Below, piece by piece: positions 21,839 to 33,049 of a stretch of 64,000 nt of DNA. Made by a program: the position numbers and the translations under genes. The DNA comes from Dryococelus australis (Eukaryota > Arthropoda > Insecta > Phasmatodea > Phasmatidae), in contig CM056995.1 of the NCBI GenBank assembly GCA_029891345.1, positions 217,500,547-217,564,546 of the forward strand, in the 5' to 3' direction. The notes beneath the pieces are model-generated. The model ran no database searches. It saw nothing but the letters and a program-made list of their open reading frames with translations, and was not told the origin of the DNA. Position 1 is the first letter of the stretch, and each line of letters begins with the position of its first letter.

Positions 21839-22139
21839 TGTTGTTTTTTTTTTTTGTGTGTAATGTGTGTATTGTGTGTATGTGTGTATGGATGCATGCA
21901 TGCATGCAATCACACAAATACTATAAAAATGCAAAAGCCACAAAATAAATGCTATAGTCCACTCACGCTTTCTTTGGTATTTTGGAATTGAACATTTGAA
22001 AAATCACCCTAGGTGTATTATGTCAACCTGTTTTTCCAATAACTTGTATTCCACAAATATTTAACACTGTTATTAACTTTTGAGTACTGTATTATTGAAT
22101 AAATGAAACTTTACCTTAGTATCTTATATAACCTGTAAT

Positions 22140-24180
22140 ATTTATTTCGTATTAAATACGAATTAACAACAGGGAGAGCAGCGACATGTTGGCAATGGCT
22201 GGTAAGAAATAGTTCACAGTTACAATATTTTTTTAACCTTGTTTTATGTGTAGTATGTGTAAGTTAAACGTTGCCAATTTATATATTTGTATTGGTAGGT
22301 AGCACTGACTGAAACACATTTCATTGCTGCAGTTAAATATATCTGTGCAAATTCCCGTGTGTAGGCTAGTGTTTTTTTCCGTCCGGAATAAAGGTTCAGT
22401 AAGTGAAGCAGAACATGTGTCTCTCGTTCTCTCTCTCAGGAAGATTGTACCACCTGTGCAGGAAAGGTATACATTTTGTTATTTCTAATTTCAGCACATC
22501 GCATACTAATTACAGTAACAGTAATGATGTCAGTGATTGTAATTTACAACTGAAACAAAATTTTATTGTTTAAATACCTTTTATATGTTATTTAGATGCA
22601 ACAATATATTTTAGATGTGGTGGCGTGAGACAGATCGTTGCGCGACAACACTTACAAATCCAGCAGGTTTGCAAACATGGTGTGGAAAGCGTTCCCAATA
22701 TGGCGGCGGTGGGCGACATACAATGACACGGCATGTTTCTCAATGAAGCTTCAAGTTCGTACTCGTGTTTTGAAACATCCTACGGAAGTTACAATGTTGT
22801 GATAAATATGTGTTTCCACAACAGAGTGAAATGTGTTGTGATTGTTGCGTATGAAAGGGCGTGGTGGCTGTGTTGTAATTGTTACGCAGGCCAGGTGTTG
22901 TTGTTGATTTGAAATATGTGCAAAATTTATATGTTTTAATCATGAACTGATGTTATGACGAAATTAATTATTTACCTTCACGTCTGTTTATCACAACGTT
23001 GTACCTTTGCGCTAGGTGTTTGGTAAACAGTTGCGTAACAAGCTTATGTTTCTGTGATTTGAATGTCTGCAACAATACCAACGAAATACTACGCCCCCCA
23101 GATAAAATTAAATAAATAATAATATAAACCTACAAACCAGTAAGTACCAATGCATGTAAATATTAGCAGAATAAATGTTACGGTATGCCTACGTGTTTTG
23201 TGTTCACCACTATCTTTTACGTTTGTCGATGTACAATAAATAAAACGACACGAGTTGCATGCTTGAATTTACTGCGGCATTTCGTTGGACTGATTGTTTT
23301 AATTTTTATTCCAAACACATTAATAACAACAGGTTAAATACTACTGTTGTTTATGCCACAGTTGTAACAAACACCGTCGTGGCAAAATATTAATCTGTAT
23401 TATGTGTAACGTGCTATATTGTGTGTAACAAATAGTTATAAAGCTGACCTAAATATTGTTGTAGGCCTACATTGTGACATTCGTAGGAAATGGTGTCTGC
23501 AATATGACACAATTCTTTCAACAGCTGTAAACAGTAACCAACGCGTTTGACAGTTATAAAAGTAGAAGTCACATGGCAGTATTTATGTTTACGTGTAGCG
23601 GAAGGATACGTAATCAGTAACCAAAAGTAGAAATTTGGCAGGGCTTCAGAAAAGGCCGAAGTTATCCTGAATCAACTATAGTGGTTGTTCCCTAGCATGT
23701 AGTTGCCAAGTTGTCCTCTTCCCTTTTTTGCAGAAGTGAGATGCCATTCACAATGGTTGAAGGGGGAAGGAGGGTTGTCTTGACAAAGATATCAGGCTTA
23801 TGGCGTATGAATCACAAAGCTGAAGGGGGGGAGGGAGAATGCTTGACAGCTGTCTGCTTTGGGAGAAGGTTGGCGGGGGAATGATTGTCTTGTGGAAGAT
23901 CACAGCAAGGAAGTTTTATTTTAAAACTGCTCCGCTTTTATTTTCCTTACCTGCAAACAGTTTGTATTAAAGTTTTCATGTCCAAAACTAGTTTCCGTTT
24001 TCTATGTCCTTTTCTATATAAATTTTTTTAAACTATTGCAGTATTATATCACAGTGTTGCTGCTGAAGTCTCATAGAAGAAAGTTGCCAATAGAAAGACA
24101 GTACATGAGTTACATGCAGTTAAGTGTAGAGGCAGTGTAATGTGTGATATGAGTGCTACTACCGTCCTTATCACTCCCAC
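22140..24180. other. Interior of the hAT-like element, no gene seen
   Basis: Mixed AT-rich sequence without a supported frame. A 17-base near-palindrome, TTCGTATTAAATACGAA, lies around 22147. Confidence 0.45.
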
Positions 24181-24710
24181 GTCTTGGTCTTAGGTATGTC
24201 GTGGTTTGAAGCACCCTTAACCACAAATGCATTGACAGTGTTTCGTGCACTTTTATTTTTTTATTTTTTTTATTTTTTTCCTACCACAAACCAGATGTGG
24301 CGCATGGGTATGTATGCCAGCACTTATCTTGCCGCTGGCAACCACCCCAGTACATCAGCATGCATAAACAACTCAAGTTCTGTATGACCCATGTACCAGT
24401 GGTGCATTTTAGGCAGCTTTATTTCCCGGAAACTCGAAATTACGTCAATTAAAAAAATCTTATTTTCCAAAGGATTTATGAAATGTACATTATTTTCACC
24501 AGTATTTACACTTACGGTAAATGCAGTATTTGTCCACGAAATCACCCCATTGAGCCTTGTGTTTGTTTTGCAGTGTGAAAATATCACATGGAAAATCATA
24601 GAATTAGAGATTTGGCTTTGGGTTAGGGATTCAGTAATTTCAGACATGGATTCAAGGATGGCTTCGGATTTGAGGAAAAACTGGATTCGCCACATCCCTA
24701 AACATCAATA

Positions 24711-25650
24711 AGATCATTGAGACTTTCGTCAGATATGTGTTCCGCATTATGTCATCCAGTTCAAATTACATTTTCATTTGGGTTACACAGATTTTTGCAT
24801 GTTAATAGTTGAAGTTGATGCATCCACTCCTTCTGGGTATTCATTTTCTTTGGTCCACAATAAAGCGTATTCCTAATTAAACATATATGGAGATAAAAAA
24901 AATGCAAGAACTCTGCCAGGCTGGGTCTTTATTCTAGTGGTGACCAAAGATGCAGGAGATTTAAACCCCAAAGTAAACTTGCCCTGGTATATTTCCTGGT
25001 AGGGGACCTTGATTCGGTTCACTTTTAGGGACATCAGATATCATTAAGCCAGTTTTACAGGGAGCATTAATCAATTTAGGTAGACACCTTAAGCTCATGA
25101 GGGGCTCGGCCTCTATAGAGTTGGTCAAGTAGGTTGGCGAGAGGGAACAAAATCAGGGATTACAGAGATAACCTTTCGACGTTTAGGTACCTGGTTATAA
25201 AGTTGAAGGTGGATGATCTTTCCAGCTGCCATGCTTGCTCTACGGGTGGGCGGTGATGCAGATGCGGGCTCAATGAGGTGGGGGAGACAGGGTTCGTATC
25301 TGGGAGCTGTCTGTGTACTGAGGCTCTCGTAAATCTAATTTCTGCCACGGGCAATCAAGCCCAAGAAGAGTCTCTCCTCCCTGTCATATGGCCTGAATAG
25401 CAGTATGTTCACTGGTGGCTGTTCGTATTTGTGAGCCAAGGCTTGCCCAGGTTGAGAAATGTCACTATTATCTGTGGTGGTTTCCACTGGTGTATTAGTA
25501 AGTAGTTCTCTTACAGTGGCCACAGGGCCTTTCTACATTGCTTGCTTAAACTATCCTACTAGATGTAAGTCATTTAAATGACTGTGAGCACTTTTGAAAT
25601 CAACCTTAGAAAAAAAGTCACTGCCCTTGTCCCTATATACTTTAATGGGC
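24711..25650. other. Intronic sequence, no gene recognised
   Basis: Short minus-strand frames at 25160-25354 and 25335-25523 have no recognisable domain. GGGTTCGTATCTGGG near 25290 resembles a B box, but no matching A box could be placed. Confidence 0.35.
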
Positions 25651-25654
25651 TCAC

Positions 25655-25925
25655 TGAGTGACGTGCATCCAATTAAGTTGGTAACGATGGAGCTTAAATT
25701 ATTTCTTTAACTTTCTGTATTTTTAGTGCATCAAAGAGTAAAACTGAGCAGATATGTGACATATTTACTTTTATAATAATTTCACAGTTTCACTTGACCA
25801 ACACATGAATAAAGTCATGATGTCCAGGGCAACGTTGATTTTACATAAGGCGGAATAATACAAAACGTACATACAAGTAGATCTTAAGCAGGGCTTTCAA
25901 AAGTACTCATTTTACTGTGACTATC
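25655..25925. repeat. Dispersed repeat copy 2 (partner at 2080-2420)
   Basis: It shares ordered blocks with 2080-2420, including ACATACAAGTAGATCTT versus GCATACAAGTGGGTCTT and the ATTTTACTGTGA end. Same orientation as copy 1. Confidence 0.65.
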
Positions 25926-26640
25926 CTTTAGAGATGAAACTGTTAAAAGGCTGTCTTAAGGTGCTTCCAGGACACAGTTTATTACCCGGTGTTATCAACG
26001 TCCGGCCTTTTAAAGCTGGGACAGAACGGTGGGTAGGTCAAATAGCTGATGTCCTGAGATACCTTCTACAGGTCAGTCTACTCAGACCTGTGAATTATAC
26101 TCTGGCCTGAGCAAGCTGGGAGAATGGAACACCCGACTTGGTCGATTATCTTGGAAAGTACGAGTAATAGAAGAAACTGGTATCTATATTACGGTCCTTA
26201 GTGTATACTTCCAGGACACAGTGAAGGCACCCTTCTGTTCCCAGCATCCTGCCTTTTTAAACTGCGACTAAACTAAGATTGGTGCAGATTACTGAGCCCT
26301 GGGTGAGATTGGTGCAGATTACTGAGCCCTGGGTGAGTAACCCACAAGTGGTCAATCAGGCCCGAGAGCTGCTAGCTCCTCTCCACCCTTTTCAAGCTGG
26401 GAGATGAACTTAGCACTCAGTCTGGTCGTATCTGTTAGAAAGTTTGAGTTACTAGTGCTTTGGGCGCAGCCAAAGGTCTAGCTATTTGCAGAGCTTTGTT
26501 TACTTCTTAATGTGTGGGTGTCTATCTTAGTGATTTATTCACGGATACCAGGTTTTCCCTTAGACAGATAATTTTCCTTACGTTTCTAGTAGTATGATTT
26601 GGTTTGTTTGGGGACAAGGGCATCGGGCCGGGCTTTGGAT
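25926..26640. repeat. Moderately repetitive sequence with AAGCTGGGAGA blocks
   Basis: CAAGCTGGGAGAATGG and CAAGCTGGGAGATGAAC occur here, and GCAAGCTGGGAGAGAAGG at about 31457, with similar GGCC-TT(C/T)GC surroundings. A diverged dispersed family, possibly LTR-derived, is inferred. Confidence 0.35.
26277..26336 (+). repeat. 30-bp perfect tandem duplication
   Basis: Two identical adjacent 30-bp units start at 26277 and 26307, each containing GCAGATTACTGAGCCCTGGG. Confidence 0.92.
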
Positions 26641-27240
26641 TTGGGGGAGTCGCCATCTTGTTACGTCACCCGACCGCCAGTTTGGATCTCATTGAACTTT
26701 AACCCCCGACCCATATGACCTTGACCTCAAGGACTTTTGACCTTTAAAAAACATTTAAAAGTTCTAAAAAAAATCCTAAAAAATGCATTATTAAAAATGA
26801 TAAAAAAATTATTTTTAAAATTATTAAAAGGGCCTACAGAAATGACCCATTTTTTCCAGAAATGCTGACAGTAATCAGCGACCCAGTTGCCAGGGATCAG
26901 TGACCTAGATGACCAGGAGACAGGGATTAGGACCTATGACCTTTGACCTTGAAAATGCAAAAATCCAGAAATTCACAAAAATTTCAAAATCGATTAAAAA
27001 TTTTATAAAAAACATTCTTACTAAAATTCTAATTAAAAAATCGTTAAAAAAAATTTAAAAGTTGTTAAATCATTAATTTTTATAAAATTTTAATTTAAAA
27101 ATTTGATTAGTAAAAAGTTATTAACCCCATCGGCCATTTTTCCCCTCGAAATTTTCAATTTTTTCCTAAACTTTACCTTAAGAAATTTTTATTTAAAAAA
27201 ATCGTTTTAAAATTTTAATTTAAAAACTTTCATTTCTAGG
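26640..27240. repeat. AT-rich sequence with TGACCT motifs
   Basis: Long runs of A and T alternate with TGACCTTGACCT (about 26718) and TGACCTTTGACCT (26937-26949). The latter is a perfect direct repeat of AGGTCA with one-base spacing on the minus strand. No gene is present. Confidence 0.5.
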
Positions 27241-27344
27241 CCCCCCCCATCACCAACTACTTACCTCTGTCCGAATCCAGCAGACGACTGACTCCCTCGC
27301 GTCCACTCCCCTTACATATATTCATTCCACCATCTTGCTTTTTT

Positions 27345-27550
27345 TGTTCATCATTTGTTTACATGCTACTGGAGGCAGCCATTTTTGTTTATATGTTACT
27401 GGAGGCCGGGTCTTTGTGTATATGTTACTGGAGGTGGCCATCTTAATTTTGTTGTTCGCCATTTGTTTACATGCTACTGGAGGCTGCCATATTTGTTTGT
27501 TTTTTCATTCGTCATTTGTTTATACACTACTGGAGGCCACCATCATGGTA
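27345..27550 (+). repeat. Tandem array of a GTTTACATGCTACTGGAGG unit, five copies
   Basis: TACTGGAGG occurs at 27367, 27397, 27425, 27475 and 27528, each preceded by a GTTTA(C/T)A(T/C)G(C/T)-like block and mostly followed by (A/T)GCCAT or CCACCAT. Spacing is about 29 then about 51 bp. The open frames here are repeat translations. Confidence 0.8.
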
Positions 27551-27584
27551 GGCATCAACCATTCACCATATTTGAAACCAATAA

Positions 27585-27810
27585 CCTTGGCCTTGAACCC
27601 ATGACCACGAACAAAAACTCGAGAAAAAATACATAAAAGTCAGCAAGCATAATACATTAACGACTACCACTACCATATTAAATTCAGACTACCTTGACCC
27701 CGTGACCTCAAATGACCTTGAAAATAAACTTAGAAAAATGCATAAAAGTCAAAAAGCATAATACATTACAGATTACCACCACCTCATTAGATACAGACTA
27801 CCTTGACCTT
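27585..27810 (+). repeat. Tandem duplication, period 109 bp
   Basis: Two units share CATAAAAGTCA (27632 and 27741), AGCATAATACATTA and CAGACTACCTTGACC. A third partial unit begins with the next CAGACTACCTTGACC. Confidence 0.75.
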
Positions 27811-28100
27811 AACCCCATAACCTTGAATGACCTAAATAATAAAATATTTTATAAAATCTATGTGAAGAGGCAGATTCTAGTCGAGACAATCCACCTTCGG
27901 CGCAGCTGCTGTCACACTAAACGTCTCAGCTTACCTCCCTACTGAGTACAATATACAAGTGTGCAAGCCCTATGGCATCATATTGACTTTGAACCAATTG
28001 TACTGCACCATTTATACATTGTACAGACACAGACCAGCCAATCACCAAGTTACCTCATGATTGCAGCTAACCAATCATATGCAGGCATTGAGACATCACA

Positions 28101-28205
28101 AAACACACACACACATGCACGCATGCACACACACACACACAGAGGGAGGGAGGGGGAGAGGGAGAAGGGGAGAGAGAGTGTGTGCATGTGTGAGGGAGGG
28201 AGAGG
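28101..28205 (+). repeat. (CA)n microsatellite followed by purine-rich tract
   Basis: CA repeats with CATGCACGCATG interruption run to 28140, then a GA/GGGA-rich stretch to about 28205. Confidence 0.9.
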
Positions 28206-28364
28206 GGGTGCAAGTAGGCAGGCTTTAGATGCTAGTTCCTTGATCACATTACCATGCAGTTATATCTTAAACAGTTTCTTCCAGACAAATTTTCTTCTCT
28301 CACCTATAAATCATGGTTATACTTAAAGTAGACAACTGACTCCTGTTGTCAGACCGATTCCTTC

Positions 28365-28495
28365 ACAAACTGACCCATTGACCCATTTACACCACTGACC
28401 CCATGATCCATCGACCCATTGACCCTTACCAACCCATTGACCCCATCAACACTATCAACCTCATAATGACCCTTGACCCATAATGACACCTGATT
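28365..28495 (+). repeat. TGACCC-rich degenerate minisatellite
   Basis: TGACCCATTGACCCATT, TGACCCCATGATCCATCG, TGACCCTTACC and similar units repeat about a dozen times. Confidence 0.7.
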
Positions 28496-28884
28496 GCGGA
28501 GGCGGTGGCAATGATTGCTAAAGATTGAGATTAGGATTGTGATTGGTGTGCGTGTGTTGCATCTTTATGGGTTGTGAGGTTCATGAAAAGATTGCAATTG
28601 CGACTGAGGGAAAGACTGACTCCAGCAAACTAAATGCACGTAAAGGTATCTTTGTACAAACTGTTCTCTCATGCCAGCATGCATTTCTTGAACATAGGTG
28701 AAAACTCGATCGCAGAATATTAACTAGCAACAACCAGTTAGTGGTAATGCAGGTTGAGGCTCCGTGATCGTCAAGGTCAAAAGACGGCACTTCATATTCG
28801 CAATTCATCTTCGTGGTATTGGAGCACTCGGAGAAAATCCAAATACTCGTTTGCCCCGGAAAAAAACACGCAGGTACTTATATA

Positions 28885-29324
28885 TATATACATGCACGTG
28901 CACACACATGCACACACACACACGCACGCACACATGCACACAAAAAAATTGAAAATAATTATATGTTTACATATTTATATAATTATAAATCTATAGATTT
29001 ATAATTTTATAAATACGTAAATATAGAATTATTTTCAATTTATTTTATACATAATTTTGTATATACCTGTATGTAAGTATCTATGTATATGCATAGGCAT
29101 AGAAGTATGTAAATATAAAAATTTTTTTCAATATCATTTATATATATTTATGTACATATAAGTATGGAAATATACATTCATATCAATTTAATTTATATAT
29201 AGTTATGAACCTATAACTAAGTAAATATTAAAATAATTTCAATTAACTTTATATGTATAGTTATAGGTATATAAGTATGAATATATAAAATTATTTTCAA
29301 TTTATCTTATACATAAACTAGCGG
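28885..29324 (+). repeat. CA microsatellite and AT-rich minisatellite
   Basis: A (CA)/(CACG) stretch at 28895-28945 is followed by AT-rich units built on AAAATTATTTTCAATTTA and TTATACATA, seen near 29022, 29118, 29234 and 29288. The same units reappear at 30540-30600 and 31330-31410, so one array has been interrupted. Confidence 0.7.
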
Positions 29325-29652
29325 ACCCGACAGACGTTGTCCTGTACATATGTCTTAAATCCGAAAATTTCAACCTTTTTTTAATAAGTTGTAACAATCT
29401 GGAACGGTTTAAAGAAAATTTTATGTTTACGTTTTTTCTTTCTCTTTCTTGACGTCACTTTTAATAGCGCAATTTTGGAGGATTTAAATAAGTCTGTTGT
29501 AAATAAAAAATATTTTTGGCAGCGATTTTTAATTGTTGGTTTAGTGTCATGTAGTATTTATGATATATTTCATTTTTCAAATTTAATGTATAAAATGAAG
29601 TTTTAAATGTAATTTTACGCCTGACCGTATGACCAAAGATGTTATATATATA

Positions 29653-29700
<48 letters not shown>

Positions 29701-29856
29701 ATGGGCAATATTTTTGAGGCCACTATTTTGAATGGCAAATTTCAAGGTGAAGTTTTGTGTGTGTGTGTGTGTGCGTGCGCGCGTGCCTGCACGCGTGTGT
29801 GTGTGTGTGTGTGCGCACGCGTGTGCGTGCGTGTGTATATATATATATGTATATAA

Positions 29857-29951
<95 letters not shown>

Positions 29952-30536
29952 CACATTTAAAACTACATAAAATAAGGAAAATTACACTGTAAACACGCAG
30001 TAACTTCACGGACCCGACAGACACAATTAACTACACAAATAAATTTGTAGGTTAGGATGATTGTTAATCAACGCACGTGTAAATTTGATAGGAATTTATG
30101 TAAAATACTCACTTCAATACCGCACCGAATTTGCACAATGTATAGTTTTTATCTACACTTCAAAACCCTTCACACACATCTGAATGTAATATTTCAATTA
30201 GCACGCGATTTATTTTAACACAATAACAACACAAAGTTACGAAATTCTCCTGAATCTGATCGCAGTGCCACTATCAGGACAAACTGGAAGTAAAATGATA
30301 TTCGACACCGCGATCGCAGCGTTGTCTGCCGGATACAATGTAAAACATTCCAAGATCAACAATAACTTATAAATAAAAAATTTATTAAAAAATCATTTTG
30401 TAGTGGACCGAATTGTGAATCTAAACCATTCTCGAATCCACTTGAACACACACAAAAATTTTCATCAAAATCGGTCCAGCCGTTTAGGAGGAGTTCAGTG
30501 ACATACACACGCACAGAAGAATTATATATATAAAGA
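29325..30536 (+). mobile_element. RTE-like non-LTR retroelement remnant or SINE
   Basis: It begins ACTAGCGGACCCGACAGAC and ends with ATCGGTCCAGCCGTTTAGGA followed by a short AATTATATATATAAAGAT tail. This head and tail pair is widespread in arthropod RTE-type elements and their short derivatives (recalled, not searched). GGACCCGACAGAC recurs near 30010, suggesting a nested or doubled copy. No ORF survives, and TA/TG microsatellites at 29640-29955 fill the middle. It interrupts an AT-rich minisatellite present on both sides. Confidence 0.55.
29640..29955 (+). repeat. Compound (TA)n-(TG/CG)n-(TA)n-(CA)n microsatellite
   Basis: (TA) at about 29643-29697, a TG/GC tract at 29755-29836, (TA) of about 70 bases to 29941, then CA. 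Confidence 0.95.
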
Positions 30537-30612
30537 TATGTACATATATCTTATACATAAATATGTACATATAAATATGGAAATATAAAATAACATATTG
30601 TTATGATAGTAC

Positions 30613-31119
30613 CTGCATGTTTTCTTGGACAAACCACCACCACCGCCGCCGCCGCAAATATGCATGTCGCCAGGACTACCAACTAATTTCTGATACAACC
30701 AAATCCGATCACCCAGTTCCATTTTCATCTTCTTACTTGTATTCATAGATGAATTACCAAAAACACTTATTACAGCAGTATTGTCTGCCTTGCCCTCATG
30801 AACTGGAAAGTCTTCCAACAGATTATCCTGTTTGGATGAATCTCACTAATCTCTTTTGGTGCAGGCTCCGTCTCAACTTGAAACCTTCTGAAGGAACACA
30901 TTTCCAACAAACCACTACCAGCTTTAGCAGTTATTCCTTGAAGACCATAACGGTACAAAAAAGACAACAGAATATAACTCTTCTATATAGAGGATCTTAA
31001 CTGTCCAAGACCTATCATCTTTATTGACATCCTTAGTAAAAGACACAATATTACGATAAACCTTCCTCGGGTAATAACCAGAAAAACATATTCTCTTCCG
31101 ATTCATGTCATGATGAAAT
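30613..31119 (-). pseudogene. Exon-like decayed coding segment, unknown product
   Basis: The minus strand has an acceptor-like TATATGTTTTTGCAG before 31119 and a donor-like ATGCAG|GTACTA at 30612. The 507 bases between read as three coding-like blocks: MNRKRICFSGYYPRKVYRNI, then (shifted) CSFRRFQVETEPAPKEISEI, then back in the first frame MKMELGDRIWLYQKLVGSPG and a seven-glycine run. The two frameshifts compensate, one near a run of T at about 30957. I do not recognise the protein. It may be a decayed exon of an unrelated gene nested antisense in the golgin intron, or a real exon with sequence errors. Confidence 0.4.
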
Positions 31120-31400
31120 CTGCAAAAACATATAATCTATACTGTTAATAATCATAAAAATTAATATAATATGCAAAAAGGAATTAAACTATTAATACAA
31201 CACAGATACATTCCTCCTCTTCCTCCCCCCCTTCCACCCCTAGAGACTGACTCCTGCACATGATGTCTTAGTGCTTGTATGTTATTGGTCAGCTGCAATC
31301 ATGTGAGGTGTAACAGGTGGTAGGAATATAAATATTTATGTATAATATAAAAATAGTTATAATTATGTATAGGTATTTGTAAATATAGGCATGTAAATAT
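31120..31400. other. AT-rich intronic sequence
   Basis: No gene is seen. AT-rich minisatellite units like those at 29020-29320 reappear from about 31330. Confidence 0.45.
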
Positions 31401-31409
31401 AAAATTATT

Positions 31410-31960
31410 TTCAAGGCCTAGGGGTCAGCGCCTTTAAGATAGGTTTTCTGGCCTTCGCAAGCTGGGAGAGAAGGGTTGTTGACCACTTCGTTCGTGAAGT
31501 GGTCTAGTGATTTACGCCCTTAAGATAGTTATCTGGCCTTTGCAAGCTGAGAGAGAGGGTTGGCTACCACTTACCTCTACTGCTGCCCTCTGCCTTTGCA
31601 AGTTGGAGGGCACAGCAACTGCTGAGAGCCAGGGTTGGCTCCTCCTTTTAAACTAAATTTCTAAGCTTGTAGGCTTTCTGAGGGGGTGGGTGCTAGCTTC
31701 TCTCCGCAGGGGCTGTTTATTCTATCTCTGAAGGGGTGCCTTTCATTTCTTATTGCCTCGGCTGGAGGTTTTGCATTCCTTATCACTTCAACGAGAGGCT
31801 GGATGCTGCTGAAGTAGAATGGGTGCTGCCCTCCAGTGGCAAACAGAGGCACTAGCTTGACCTTCCTGAAGGGTAGCGATGTCTCAGCAAACAGTAAAAT
31901 CCCATGTTGGGGGTAGGGCAACAGTGTGACTACTTTTGAAGTGACTGGGCGAACAGTACA
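31410..31960. repeat. Moderately repetitive block with an imperfect 86-bp tandem duplication
   Basis: CGCCTTTAAGATAGG...CTGGCCTTCGCAAGCTGGGAGAG at about 31429 recurs as CGCCCTTAAGATAG...CTGGCCTTTGCAAGCTGAGAGAG at about 31515. GACCACTTC and GAAGTGGTC form a 9-bp hairpin near 31480-31503. AAGCTGGGAGA blocks link it to 25926-26640. Confidence 0.45.
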
Positions 31961-32550
31961 ATTTACAGCCATATGTCTGTAGTCTCATTTGACGTGTGCT
32001 AATGTACCCTTTAGGCACGTAACCCTGTGTACTATTTAAGATTGATGACTTGTCCCAAAATATGTGGTGTACTTGGAGATGGGGCAAGTCGTGGAGTAGA
32101 GCATGGATTCCCAATGTGAAAAATGCATCATGCTTTAAAGTGTATTTCTGATCGTAGTTTTCAGCAATCCATTGTAATAATTACTTCATCTGAATTCAAG
32201 GTCTAACTAGTCAGTTGTCAGAGAGTTGTAGTCTGAATCATTGACTCTTATTAATATGGATTGAAGGAATGTAGATAACATGGTGGTGGGGTTAACTCAA
32301 GAGAACGCAATAGGTGAATGAGCTAATTTAAAAGCTAATGCAGGTAATACCTGAACAAGTGTTTCATTTTAGTGCATTCAAGAACATAAATAAGTGAATC
32401 CCGTAGTAAAAAAGCAAAAGCATGCACCACCAGATGCATTGCCTTTGTAGGAAAGTTGTAATCTCACAAGTGGTATAGATGCCATAAAAGTGAGGATTAT
32501 TTGGGGCTGTGAGTTGTATACTGGTGTGTGCTGTTCCTCTTGGGTTTTAT
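31961..32550. other. Intronic sequence, no gene seen
   Basis: No supported frame or repeat. Confidence 0.45.
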
Positions 32551-32554
32551 GGGT

Positions 32555-33041
32555 TAAGGGGAACTATGCTGATTGCCCTCAAACCCCAGGGTTAGGCGGA
32601 AAGAGATGAGCTCCCTCCCAGGGAGATTTACTATCCTCACAACCAGGGCTGTCAAAATGTGGGACGCCAGTGGTCCTGAGAGAATGAGTGAAAAGCAATC
32701 AATGAACAATTGAGAGTGATAATGGCGGTGTTTGATCTGACCGAGGTGACTGGGTTTAACCGCAATGGCCTCGTTGGCCGGCGTGCGGGAATAAATTTGT
32801 TCGGGGTTAGTTTGCCGCCTGGTTTGGGAACGACGTTTGGTGGGAGTTGAATCCTGACGGTTTCCGTGGATGCCAACTTTATTGTACAAACGTTCGGCAG
32901 TTCTTCTGTCGATGAGTGTCGAACCCGTATCAATCTGCTGGAAGCTAACTTTACAATGCTCGCCGAGGCTGGGGTGGTCTGAACAGGAGGTACCGGGGTT
33001 TCCGTAGTATTAACAGGCTCTACAGTTTTGGTAGATTCCAT
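32555..33041 (-). mobile_element. Family A leader module, copy 2
   Basis: On the minus strand it matches copies 1 and 3 through leader ORF, spacer and the ACAGCCCTGGTTGTGAGG / CTGGGGTTTGA segment. No LTR was recognised upstream (33050-34480), so this copy is isolated or its LTR has decayed. Confidence 0.65.
32652..33041 (-). CDS. Leader protein of family A retroelement, two-repeat domain (copy 2)
   Basis: An open frame of 129 codons on the minus strand, beginning MESTKTVEPVNTTETPVPPV. It contains SIVKLASSRLIRVRHSSTEE followed by CTIKLASTETVRIQLPPNVV, the same two tandem units as the copies at 16730-17047 and 37235-37609. The SGK triplet is altered in both units (SSR and STE), while the VxL/IKLAS and VPKP ends are kept. 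The last 50 residues run into the non-conserved spacer and may not be real protein. Function is unknown. Confidence 0.5.
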   Translation of the reverse strand: MESTKTVEPVNTTETPVPPVQTTPASASIVKLASSRLIRVRHSSTEELPNVCTIKLASTETVRIQLPPNVVPKPGGKLTPNKFIPARRPTRPLRLNPVTSVRSNTAIITLNCSLIAFHSFSQDHWRPTF

Positions 33042-33049
33042 GTGCCTCC

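Noticed and set aside
24324-24711. Overlapping 123-codon minus and 106-codon plus frames
   Set aside because: They cover the subterminal part of the hAT-like element, no domain is recognisable, and both strands are open over the same bases.
25280-25310. SINE suggested by GGGTTCGTATCTGGG
   Set aside because: No A box 30-50 bases upstream and no tail.
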